A stretch of DNA of 9,841 bases from Comamonadaceae bacterium (GTDB lineage Bacteria > Pseudomonadota > Gammaproteobacteria > Burkholderiales > Burkholderiaceae_C). The number at the start of each line of letters is the position of its first letter. The first letter of the stretch is position 1. This document shows positions 1-6,078 of the stretch, piece after piece. The position numbers were made by a program, and so were the translations under genes. The DNA lies in contig JAAFHN010000071.1 of the NCBI GenBank assembly GCA_013298415.1, positions 1 to 9,841 on the forward strand. The letters run 5' to 3'. Under the pieces are notes generated by a model, which saw only the letters and a list, made by a program, of their open reading frames with translations, had not been told where the DNA came from and did no database searches.

Positions 1-60
1 TCATGGGGCGTTTGGATTGGGTTCGGAAGGCATTTTGCGGCAGATTTGGAGGCTTTTTAA
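1..60 (+). CDS. Possible C-terminal tail of a plus-strand gene (partial)
   Basis: Frame 1 of the plus strand is open from the window edge to a TAA at 58-60 and reads S-W-G-V-W-I-G-F-G-R-H-F-A-A-D-L-E-A-F. This looks like an ordinary protein end. A hairpin with a T-rich plus-strand flank (70-88) follows ten bases later, which fits a plus-strand gene ending here and convergent to the gene at 96-866. The segment is only 19 residues, its third codon positions are not GC-rich, and the family is not recognisable. A minus-strand gene starting at the ATG at 4-2 is an alternative. Confidence 0.3.
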   Translation, partial: SWGVWIGFGRHFAADLEAF

Positions 61-69
61 ATCATTGTC

Positions 70-88
70 CAGATGTTTGCTACATCTG
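70..88. terminator. Hairpin between convergent gene ends
   Basis: A perfect 7-bp stem, CAGATGT (70-76) and ACATCTG (82-88), encloses a 5-nt loop. On the plus strand it is followed by a T-rich stretch (TTGCTATTTATTT), and on the minus strand by a weaker one. It lies 8 bases beyond the stop codon of the minus-strand gene at 96-866. It could terminate that gene, a plus-strand gene ending near 60, or both. The stem is short and only moderately GC-rich, so termination strength is uncertain. Confidence 0.45.
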
Positions 89-95
89 TTGCTAT

Positions 96-866
96 TTATT
101 TGGTAGTGTTTAACCAATGGATCAGCGGCAGCGCAGCGGCTGCGGCAAAGAGGTGCTTCAAGGTGTGGCCGGAAACCAGTTCCATCGTAGCGTGGTAAAT
201 CTGATGGTCGAAGGTCTCGCAGACTTTTGCCGCCGCGTACCAGGCAATCACGCCAATTCCGGCTTTGCGCATGCTTGGTTTCGCAAAGGCCAGCCACAGC
301 AGCAAAGCCATGCCTGCGAACTGCACGAGCACATAGGCAAACAGATCGCCGCTGGCATGCCACACCAGCACCGTTGCTGGAAACGCAAGCAGCATCCAGG
401 GCAGGGCGGCTTGCGCGAGTTTTGTGCTGCTTTGCTCAGCCAGAAACCAGCCCAAGATGCCCGCGAACGCAATCGTCATGCAAAACCGATCCACAGCAAG
501 GCCCGTGTTTTCAGGGGCAAGGTGGTAGAGCGCCGAGCCGATGGCCGTGAACAGCAGGCCCGCAAAGAAGGCGGCGGCCGACAGCAGCGTGGCGGTGGCG
601 AGCGGCGCGCGCTCTTGCCTGCGCACCAGTGCGCGCCAGCCGATCAGGCCTGCGAGCACAAAGCCGAGGTTGCTCAGCACGTCTGCCGCCATAGGCACGC
701 CCAGGTGATCATGCTTGTCGGCAAAGTCGTGAAAACCCGCGCTTTGCAGCACGGGGCCGTGCCAAATGCGTAAGGCGATGGCTGCCAAGAGCAGACAGAT
801 CCAGGGCAGCGCTTTGCGCAGCGAGGGTGTGATCGGCGGCGATTGGGGAGGGGTGAATGTGTTCAT
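96..866 (-). CDS. CREST-superfamily (alkaline ceramidase-like) membrane hydrolase
   Basis: This 256-residue protein is largely hydrophobic, with about seven membrane segments (near residues 18-38, 60-80, 92-112, 124-143, 155-170, 174-195 and 205-214/238-252). It carries the metal-site pattern of the CREST superfamily (alkaline ceramidases, PAQR receptors, Per1): S111-x3-H115 in G-S-A-L-Y-H-L, D126 in V-D-R-F, and H234-x3-H238 in S-G-H-T-L-K-H. Family members are zinc-dependent amidases of the membrane, and alkaline ceramidases release a fatty acid from ceramide; the substrate here is unknown. I chose the ATG at 866-864, which opens M-N-T-F-T-P-P. The open frame continues upstream to 1070, but that part is Pro/Gln/Cys-rich and does not look like a membrane-protein N-terminus. 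No strong ribosome binding site is visible. The gene stands alone, divergent from the sensor at 1269. Confidence 0.8.
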   Translation of the reverse strand: MNTFTPPQSPPITPSLRKALPWICLLLAAIALRIWHGPVLQSAGFHDFADKHDHLGVPMAADVLSNLGFVLAGLIGWRALVRRQERAPLATATLLSAAAFFAGLLFTAIGSALYHLAPENTGLAVDRFCMTIAFAGILGWFLAEQSSTKLAQAALPWMLLAFPATVLVWHASGDLFAYVLVQFAGMALLLWLAFAKPSMRKAGIGVIAWYAAAKVCETFDHQIYHATMELVSGHTLKHLFAAAAALPLIHWLNTTK

Positions 867-1268
867 GAGCTGCACTTTGCCGGGCGCAGGCACTTGCCGG
901 GAAACGGGCTGCGGGGTGTTGTGTTGCGGCGCTGGCGGTATCGCGGATTGGCACTTTGCGATGGCGCAGACCGAAACCCTGGGACAGCTCACCCGCCAAC
1001 TGGCCAGTACTGGACATTTAGTTTTATAGCAATGAATGCTCTTTTTGATTGGACGGAGCTGGCTTTTCATCGAAAAATACCGTCGAGCACGGCCCTTGGC
1101 GACCCCTCACAAGCTTGTAAGCTCGCCGAACCCCGCGTGCCACGCATGACGCGTGCGCTGCTGGGTCAGCTTTTTGGCAAATATGGCCGGAAATGTGTGC
1201 TCTGTCCATTCATTGATTGACTCTGTTGCTATGAAGTTTGCGTTTTCCTGCGCTGTGTCAGGAGCCGA
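867..1268. other. 402-bp divergent intergenic region
   Basis: This spacer separates two divergent genes and should hold both promoters. Visible elements are a 10-bp palindrome CCAGTACTGG (1004-1013) overlapping CTGGCCAG (1000-1007), a TATAAA-like hexamer on the minus strand near 1023-1028 as a possible -10 for the 96-866 gene (with no good -35), and an imperfect palindrome at 1098-1127. The reading frames crossing it have no recognisable protein features. The part from about 1020 to 1080 is AT-richer than the flanking genes. Confidence 0.6.
1098..1127. repeat. Imperfect palindrome around ACAAGCTTGT
   Basis: A perfect 10-bp palindrome, ACAAGCTTGT (1109-1118), is flanked by outer arms GGCGA (1098-1102) and TCGCC (1123-1127), giving a roughly 30-bp dyad. 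It lies between divergent genes, so it could be an operator or a transcript hairpin. No regulator family could be assigned. Confidence 0.3.
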
Positions 1269-3050
1269 TTGAGCGGCGGTCTGCCATTGAGGCTGGCCAG
1301 CCACTGCCGCTTGCTGCTCGCGTGCTGGTTGGCCGTGCTCGGCAGCATGGCGCTCGCGCAAGCTGCGCCGGATGTGCCCTTGCTCGACTTGTCGCGCATG
1401 GCGCAGGCGGCGGATACCAGCTCGCCCGGCTTGGTGACGGCCCGAGTCGTGGAAGGCCTCAGCCTGAACACTGGCCCAGAGCAAGTGCTGAGCCTGCCTC
1501 CCAGCGCCTTCAACACCCACGACAGCTTCAAAACCTACGCGCTGGGCTCCAGCAGTCAAACCTGGTTTTGGTTTCGCGTGGCTGCAGACCGCGATGCCGC
1601 GCAGCATGCTTGGCACCTGATCGTTGGCAAACCCTACCTGGACCGCGCCGCGCTGCACCATCGGGGTGACGATGGCCGCTGGCTTTCGGTGGCCGCAGGC
1701 GATTCCTTGCCCAACACGGTTTGGCCCCTGCGCAGCCTAAGCCCGCAGTTTGTGCTGCCCAACGCGGGCAGGGGCACCAACGACTACTTGCTGAGCATCA
1801 ACGGCGACCGGCCCATGAGCCTGGCACCCCGGGTGCAGCGCGGCGACCTGGCGCTGGCTGACATGCAGCTCGATTTTCTTTTTCACGGCATCTTTTTGGG
1901 TGGCGTGGTGCTGGCACTGTTCCTGAGCATCGCGTTTGCGCTGAGCTATCGCGATGCCCGCTACGCCTGGTATGCGCTTTACGTGTTCACGGCTTCCATG
2001 GCTGTGGCCGCGCACTACGGCGTGGGCGCGCGGCTCATCTGGCCGCATTCGCCTGAGTGGCTGCACCACATGACGCTCACCTTTGCCCACATTGCGTCCA
2101 TCGTGCAGTTGCAGTTTTGCCGCTCGATGTTTTTAGATCGGCATCGCAGCCCGAGCTTGTGGTGGATCACCGCTGTGGTCATAGCCGTGGCGGCCGTGAT
2201 CGCGGTCGTGTCGCCCGGCATCCAAAGCATCGCCTTGATGTCAGGCTTGTTCATGGCGAGCGTGGCAACGATTTTGGGGCTCACAGTGGTGATCGTTGCG
2301 CTCGCCCTGAAAGATCGCCGCCAAGCCGCTTATTTTTGGCTGATCGCTTACATCCCCTTGATTGTGTTGACGGCGCTGACGGTGGTCTCGTCGATGGGCT
2401 TCGTGCGCTTTGCTTGGCTGCCCACCCAAGCCGTGATGCTCGGCGTGATGTTCGAGATTCCGGTGCTGCTGATCGCGCTGCATTTGCACGGCAAGCACGT
2501 GCACGCCGTTTCCGTGCGCAGCAGTACTTTGGCGCAGCTCGATCCTTTAACGGGCTTCGTGATTGCCTCGCAGTTTGATGCCGTGGGCGATGCTGCGGCC
2601 CGTGCCGCGCTGAAAGGGCAGACCGCGTGTGTTGTTGCGATGGTGCGGGTGCTGCCCGCTGAGTATCAAGATGCGTCAGGCCCAGAAGACCGGCTCAAGC
2701 GCATCGTGCGCACGCTCAACACCGTTGCCCAAGAGGGCGACACGGTGGTGAGATTGGGCGAGGATTTGTTTGCTTTGGTGATCCTCACGGCCTCCAGCCG
2801 CAGGCAGGCGGCTGTGCGTTTATCAAGGCTTGTCGCGCTTGGCTTGATGGAGCGGGGCAGTTCGCAGGGCAAAGCGCCGCTGGTGTTGCGTGTGATGGCG
2901 GGGGTGTTTGATCCACGCAAGCTCACCTGGCGCGGTTTTCGCTCGGAGTTGACGCTGCGCATGTCTGCAGCCGACGCTTGGGGGAACAAAAGCATCCGCT
3001 TCGTACCGATCGGTGAGCCGCAAAATGACGCAGACGACACCGACTGGTGA
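1269..3050 (+). CDS. 7TMR-DISM membrane sensor with degenerate GGDEF domain
   Basis: The 593-residue protein has a signal peptide (residues 1-32, likely cut in A-L-A-Q-A). An extracytoplasmic domain of the 7TMR-DISMED2 type follows (about 36-190), then about seven transmembrane helices (about 203-407), then a cytoplasmic region (415-580). That region begins D-P-L-T-G-F (425-430), as GGDEF domains do (DxLTGL). At the active-site position it reads V-V-R-L-G-E-D-L-F (493-501) where cyclases have RxGGDEF, so the second glycine and the acidic pair are lost. Diguanylate cyclase activity is therefore unlikely, and a regulatory or binding role is more plausible. The start is TTG at 1269, preceded by AGGAG (1260-1264). 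No ATG or GTG lies in frame upstream of it before the TGA at 1218, and this start gives a complete signal peptide. A 13-codon ATG frame (1231-1272) ends across the TTG, which could couple translation. Confidence 0.85.
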   Translation: MSGGLPLRLASHCRLLLACWLAVLGSMALAQAAPDVPLLDLSRMAQAADTSSPGLVTARVVEGLSLNTGPEQVLSLPPSAFNTHDSFKTYALGSSSQTWFWFRVAADRDAAQHAWHLIVGKPYLDRAALHHRGDDGRWLSVAAGDSLPNTVWPLRSLSPQFVLPNAGRGTNDYLLSINGDRPMSLAPRVQRGDLALADMQLDFLFHGIFLGGVVLALFLSIAFALSYRDARYAWYALYVFTASMAVAAHYGVGARLIWPHSPEWLHHMTLTFAHIASIVQLQFCRSMFLDRHRSPSLWWITAVVIAVAAVIAVVSPGIQSIALMSGLFMASVATILGLTVVIVALALKDRRQAAYFWLIAYIPLIVLTALTVVSSMGFVRFAWLPTQAVMLGVMFEIPVLLIALHLHGKHVHAVSVRSSTLAQLDPLTGFVIASQFDAVGDAAARAALKGQTACVVAMVRVLPAEYQDASGPEDRLKRIVRTLNTVAQEGDTVVRLGEDLFALVILTASSRRQAAVRLSRLVALGLMERGSSQGKAPLVLRVMAGVFDPRKLTWRGFRSELTLRMSAADAWGNKSIRFVPIGEPQNDADDTDW

Positions 3051-3068
3051 AGCCAGTGCGCCAGCCGC

Positions 3069-3292
3069 TCAGGCGCTCAGGGCCTTGTCGATTTGCATCT
3101 ACTTCATCCGAGCAAGCGCCAGATTTGCGTGAGTGCGGTCCAGCACCAAGTAGATGAAGAGACCCGGCTGGTTTGTCGATCTTCCTACTGCTTCTGTCGC
3201 TTTAGCCGTTCTTTGAGTGCGATCTTCACTGCGCGAGGCCAGTTGCTCGCAGCATGCGTACTTCGTTCAACTTGATCTGGAAATACCGCCAT
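3069..3292 (-). pseudogene. Coding-like minus-strand fragments, possible gene remnant
   Basis: On the minus strand one frame reads G-L-F-I-Y-L-V-L-D-R, then A-N-L-A-L-A-R-M-K (3164-3102), meets TAG (3101-3099), and continues M-Q-I-D-K-A-L-S-A to TGA (3071-3069). It looks like a protein C-terminus interrupted by a stop. In another frame a 35-codon ATG frame (3292-3185) reads as a basic peptide ending R-L-K-R-Q-K-Q. Together they resemble a small gene decayed by a stop and a frame change, convergent to the sensor gene ending at 3050. No family was recognised. The stretch is short, so chance open frames remain a real alternative. Confidence 0.2.
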
Positions 3293-3665
3293 GTCGAAAG
3301 CAATTCAACTCAAAGCTGGCTGGGCCGGTGCGCTGAGCGCGCTCGCGGCACTGGCCTTTCTTGGCAGCGCCGCATCGGTCGCTGCGAGCGGCAAAACAGG
3401 GCCTGCGCCTGATGGCTCGCCCACGCAAGTGGCCGAGCGGGCGCTGGAGAAGGCAGGCTGCGCCAAGATCACTTGGGCCGCGCGCAACGACGACGGCACC
3501 GTGGACGCCCGCTGCACCAACGCCAAGGGCGAGCTGTTGCCCGGATCGTCGGCCAACGCGCTCTACCGCATCTATTCCGAAGGCCGCCAGGTGAAAGTGA
3601 CCACCTGCGAGATCTTTCCGCCCAGCGTGCGCGGGCAAGCGGCGCGCGTGAGCTGCAAAGCCTGA
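3291..3665 (+). CDS. Small exported protein with four cysteines
   Basis: This 124-residue protein of unknown family starts at ATG 3291, with a weak GGAA upstream (3279-3282). Residues 1-32 form a signal peptide: Lys residues, then a long Ala/Leu core ending A-S-V-A-A-S-G. The mature part of about 90 residues is polar and holds four cysteines (57, 75, 106, 122), suggesting two disulfides in the periplasm. No catalytic motif is visible. It is monocistronic between a decayed-looking spacer and a convergent terminator that overlaps its own stop codon. It is likely real because it has a complete signal peptide, GC-rich third positions and its own terminator. A function cannot be proposed from the sequence. 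Confidence 0.75.
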   Translation: MSKAIQLKAGWAGALSALAALAFLGSAASVAASGKTGPAPDGSPTQVAERALEKAGCAKITWAARNDDGTVDARCTNAKGELLPGSSANALYRIYSEGRQVKVTTCEIFPPSVRGQAARVSCKA

Positions 3666-3686
3666 TCGACGCAGCGATCAGGCTTT
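3657..3686. terminator. Bidirectional intrinsic terminator
   Basis: A perfect 12-bp stem, AAAGCCTGATCG (3657-3668) and CGATCAGGCTTT (3675-3686), has a 6-nt loop and on the plus strand runs into TTTCTT. It overlaps the stop codon of the gene ending at 3665 and lies 26 bases beyond the stop codon of the convergent gene ending at 3713. The stem begins with A3 and ends with T3, so it can serve both transcripts. Confidence 0.85.
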
Positions 3687-3712
3687 CTTCGGTGGGCGGC
3701 ACTCGTGGGTGC

Positions 3713-4780
3713 TTACTTGAACCCCACCCGATCCAGCATCTGCTGCACCTTCACTTGGTTCATGCCCACCACCGATGCTGAGATCGTCTCGGCCTTGAAG
3801 CTGGCTTTGCCCCCGAGCATGGCGGTAAGCGCGGGATTGCTCACATTCACGCCTTTTGCGGTGGGCCACTCGTTGTTGCCGTTGGCAAAGTAGTTTTGGG
3901 CTTCGGGGCTGGCCAGGTATTCCAAAAACTTCACGGCGTTGTCTGGATTTTTCGCGTTTTTCGCCATGGCGCCACCTGCGATGTTCACGTGCGTGCCGCC
4001 GGTCGTTTGGTTCGGGAACATGATGCCGAGCTTGTCCATCAGGGCTTTGTCGGCAGGGGCTTCGCTCTTGATGAGGCGAGCGATGTAGTAAGTGTTGGAA
4101 ATCGCGATCTGGCATTCGCCAGCCCCCACCGCGCGAATCTGGTCGGTATCACCGCCCTTCGGCGCGCGGGCCATGTTGTCCACCAGGCCCTTGAGCCACG
4201 CCTCTGCCGCTTGTGGATTGGTTTGCTCCACCACCGAACCAAAAAGACTCAAGTTGTAGGGATGGCTGCCACTGCGGGTACACACTTTGCCCTTGTTCCT
4301 CGGATCCGCCAGCTTGGCATAAGTGTCCACATCGTCGGCTTTCACCTTGGCTTTGTCGTACACCACCACCCGGGCTCGGGTGGAGTAGCCAAACCATGCG
4401 GTGCCTTCCGGCGTAGGCTTTGCGCGGTATTGGGCGGGGATCAGGTCTTCGAGCGCCTTGGATTTCACGGGTGCAAAAAGCCCATCCACCTCGCCGCGCC
4501 ACAGGCGTGCCGCATCCACGAGCAAGATCACGTCGGCAGGTGATGCGGCACCTTCGGCCTTCAGGCGAGCCAAGATGCCTGCGTCGTCTGCGTCCACGCG
4601 GTTGATCTTGATGCCCGTTGCCTTGGTGAAGTTGTTGTACAGCGCTTCATCGGTGCTGTAGTGGCGGGCAGAATACAGGTTCAGCACTTTTTCCTGGGCC
4701 TGCGCAGGCGTGGTGTACCCCGCGAGGGTGACGAAGGCGGCGGCAGCGATGAGGGCTGAAGGGAGAAATTTGAGTTTCAT
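3713..4780 (-). CDS. Fe(III) ABC transporter substrate-binding protein (FbpA/FutA-like)
   Basis: This 355-residue protein has a typical signal peptide (1-28, cut after T-P-A-Q-A) followed by the start of a ferric-binding protein, V-L-N-L-Y-S-A-R-H-Y (32-41). The iron-ligand tyrosine pair of the family is present in S-N-T-Y-Y-I-A-R (Y231, Y232), with a further candidate at H40-Y41. Cys167 and Cys223 flank this lobe and may form a disulfide. Family members bind ferric iron in the periplasm and deliver it to an inner-membrane permease with an ATPase. Neither partner is next to this gene, because both neighbours are on the other strand. It therefore appears monocistronic and must use components encoded elsewhere. 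A sigma-70-like promoter (4850-4878) and a terminator (3657-3686) frame it. No clear Fur box was found. Assignment to iron rather than another metal or anion rests on the YY motif. Confidence 0.9.
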   Translation of the reverse strand: MKLKFLPSALIAAAAFVTLAGYTTPAQAQEKVLNLYSARHYSTDEALYNNFTKATGIKINRVDADDAGILARLKAEGAASPADVILLVDAARLWRGEVDGLFAPVKSKALEDLIPAQYRAKPTPEGTAWFGYSTRARVVVYDKAKVKADDVDTYAKLADPRNKGKVCTRSGSHPYNLSLFGSVVEQTNPQAAEAWLKGLVDNMARAPKGGDTDQIRAVGAGECQIAISNTYYIARLIKSEAPADKALMDKLGIMFPNQTTGGTHVNIAGGAMAKNAKNPDNAVKFLEYLASPEAQNYFANGNNEWPTAKGVNVSNPALTAMLGGKASFKAETISASVVGMNQVKVQQMLDRVGFK

Positions 4781-4823
4781 GGCGTTTGGCGGTGGGCTGA
4801 TCTCGGTGAAATCTGAAGAATGA

Positions 4824-4840
4824 CGCGGCTTTTTTCCGCG
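4824..4840 (-). other. Hairpin at the 5' end of the predicted iron-binding protein transcript
   Basis: CGCGG (4824-4828) and CCGCG (4836-4840) form a 5-bp GC stem around a 7-nt loop, C plus six T on the plus strand. With the predicted promoter at 4850-4878, the minus-strand transcript would start near 4843 and carry this hairpin almost at its 5' end, which could stabilise the mRNA. It could also be a weak terminator-like element. The role is inference. Confidence 0.35.
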
Positions 4841-4849
4841 ATGAAAACG

Positions 4850-4878
4850 AGTATATCCTAAATGCGAAGCATTCTCAA
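4850..4878 (-). promoter_or_regulatory. Sigma-70-like promoter for the iron-binding protein gene
   Basis: On the minus strand TTGAGA (4878-4873, 5 of 6 to consensus) is followed by a 17-bp spacer and TATACT (4855-4850, 5 of 6). The predicted start is near 4843, giving a leader of about 63 nt to the ATG at 4780. The -35 lies inside codons 4-6 of the divergent phospholipase gene, so the two genes share control sequence. Confidence 0.6.
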
Positions 4879-5839
4879 TTGCATTGGCCGGCGAGTCGGT
4901 TTACCCCTGGCTTTTGCTGCGGTGGTGGCATTGGTGGGCTGCGCCAACCCACCCACCAAGCCGGGGTCCGCGCCGGTTGCGGGAGTGCCTTCAGGCGCTG
5001 CCAGCGCCCCTGTGGTGGTGGCGCCGCCTGCGCCTGTGCCCAAGCGCCCGCCCGTGATCGGCTTGGCACTCGGCGGCGGCGCGGCGCGCGGCTTTGCCCA
5101 CATCGGGGTGATTCAAGCGCTGGAAGAAGCGGGCATTCCTGTGCAAATGGTGGTGGGCACATCTGCTGGCAGCTTGGTCGCCGCGCTGTATGCCAGCGGC
5201 AAAAACGGCAAAGAGCTGCAAGCGTTGGCCGCCACGATGGAAGAGGGTGCAATCACCGATTGGACCATTCCGATCTTCAACCGAGGCGTGCTGCGCGGCG
5301 AAGCCCTTGCCAACTACGTGAACACAAACATCCGCCACAAGCTGATCGAAACCATGCCCCTGCGGCTCGGCATCGTGGCAACGGACTTGAAAACCGGCGC
5401 GCCCGCGCTGTTTGAACGCGGCGACACCGGCATGGCCGTGCGCGCCTCAAGCGCTGTGCCGACCGTGTTTTTGCCGGTGAAGATCGGCGCAAACGAGTAC
5501 GTGGACGGCGGCTTGGTAGCCCCCGTGCCTGTGGCGCAAGCGCGGGCCATGGGCGCGGAGCTTGTGATTGCAGTGGACATTTCCAGCCCACCAGAGGGCA
5601 ACGCCACCGACGGCATGGTGCAAGTGCTGCTGCAAACCACCGCCATCATGGGCAAAACCATCAACCAATATGCCTTACGCGAGGCCGATGTGGTCGTGCG
5701 CCCGCCCTTGGTGGGTGTGAAGAGCACGGATTTCACCGCCAAACAGCGCAGCATCGACGCTGGGAAAGCGGCGATGCAAGCTCAAATTCCGATGCTCAGA
5801 AGGTTGTTGGAATCCAAAGCCGTGCCGCTGCGGACTTGA
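4862..5839 (+). CDS. Patatin-like phospholipase lipoprotein (RssA/NTE type)
   Basis: This 325-residue protein starts with a lipoprotein signal peptide: core L-P-L-A-F-A-A-V-V-A, then L-V-G-C with Cys27 as the lipidated residue and Ala at +2. That predicts the outer membrane, inner leaflet. A Pro/Ala-rich linker (about 30-63) leads to a complete patatin domain: oxyanion loop G-G-G-A-A-R-G (71-77), nucleophile G-T-S-A-G with Ser101, and V-D-G-G with Asp215 completing the Ser-Asp dyad. Such enzymes hydrolyse acyl esters of phospholipids or lysophospholipids; the substrate is not known here. ATG 4862 is the only start giving the full signal. No Shine-Dalgarno is visible before it (only a weak GAG), so initiation may be weak or leaderless. 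It is divergent from the iron-binding protein gene and no operon partner follows. Confidence 0.9.
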   Translation: MRSILNCIGRRVGLPLAFAAVVALVGCANPPTKPGSAPVAGVPSGAASAPVVVAPPAPVPKRPPVIGLALGGGAARGFAHIGVIQALEEAGIPVQMVVGTSAGSLVAALYASGKNGKELQALAATMEEGAITDWTIPIFNRGVLRGEALANYVNTNIRHKLIETMPLRLGIVATDLKTGAPALFERGDTGMAVRASSAVPTVFLPVKIGANEYVDGGLVAPVPVAQARAMGAELVIAVDISSPPEGNATDGMVQVLLQTTAIMGKTINQYALREADVVVRPPLVGVKSTDFTAKQRSIDAGKAAMQAQIPMLRRLLESKAVPLRT

Positions 5840-5924
5840 AACCCCAAAAAGAGAGTGGCAAGCACTCACGACGGATAAACGGTGTCCTGAAATCCCCGAC
5901 TCGGATCATGCCTTAGATGAAAAC

Positions 5925-5988
5925 CCGTTCGACCGGGGCTTGTCGATTGGCAAGCCCAGGGCTTCGACAAACTCAGCCCCAACGGAGA
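5925..5988. repeat. REP-like imperfect palindrome with CTTCGACA core
   Basis: Left-arm blocks CCGTT (5925-5929), GGGGCT (5935-5940) and TGTCGA (5941-5946) pair with TCGACA (5964-5969), AGCCCC (5975-5980) and AACGG (5981-5985), with 5-nt bulges on opposite sides. An inner GGGCTTG (5936-5942)/CAAGCCC (5951-5957) hairpin is an alternative fold. The right arm (5959-5988) closely resembles a dispersed extragenic repeat common in beta- and gammaproteobacterial genomes (gcttcgacaagctcagcc type); this recognition is from memory. It sits in the 239-bp spacer between the phospholipase and LysR genes and may help end both convergent transcripts. Confidence 0.6.
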
Positions 5989-6078
5989 GATTGGTACATC
6001 TGAGGCATGGTCCTCGGCATATCAAATCCATCCGCAAACGATTCGAGCCAGGCCAAGTTTTTTTGATCCGCCTGCCAC

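Noticed and set aside
1..33. Short minus-strand peptide frame from ATG at 33
   Set aside because: It is only 10 codons, ending at the window edge, with no ribosome binding site.
867..1070. N-terminal extension of the CREST hydrolase to the upstream ATG at 1070
   Set aside because: The added 68 residues are Cys/Pro/Gln-rich, lie in the regulatory spacer, and do not resemble a membrane-protein N-terminus.
1024..1220. Small open frames on both strands of the divergent spacer (for example a 61-codon minus frame from 1209)
   Set aside because: They lack a ribosome binding site and any protein-like pattern, and they overlap each other. Probably chance frames in GC-rich DNA.
3058..3076. GCGCC/GGCGC hairpin after the sensor gene as a terminator
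   Set aside because: A 5-bp stem with a 9-nt loop and no T run is common by chance at this GC content.
3096..3156. CATCTACTT/AAGTAGATG 9-bp inverted repeat in the spacer after the sensor gene
   Set aside because: The arms are 43 bases apart and both fall in the coding-like minus-strand frame; likely coincidence.
4836..4860. Possible Fur box upstream of the iron-binding protein gene
   Set aside because: The AT-rich stretch has no convincing GATAAT-type hexamers or 7-1-7 symmetry; the promoter explains it.
5852..5872. GAGTG/CACTC hairpin after the phospholipase gene as a terminator
   Set aside because: The stem is only 5 bp and no T run follows.
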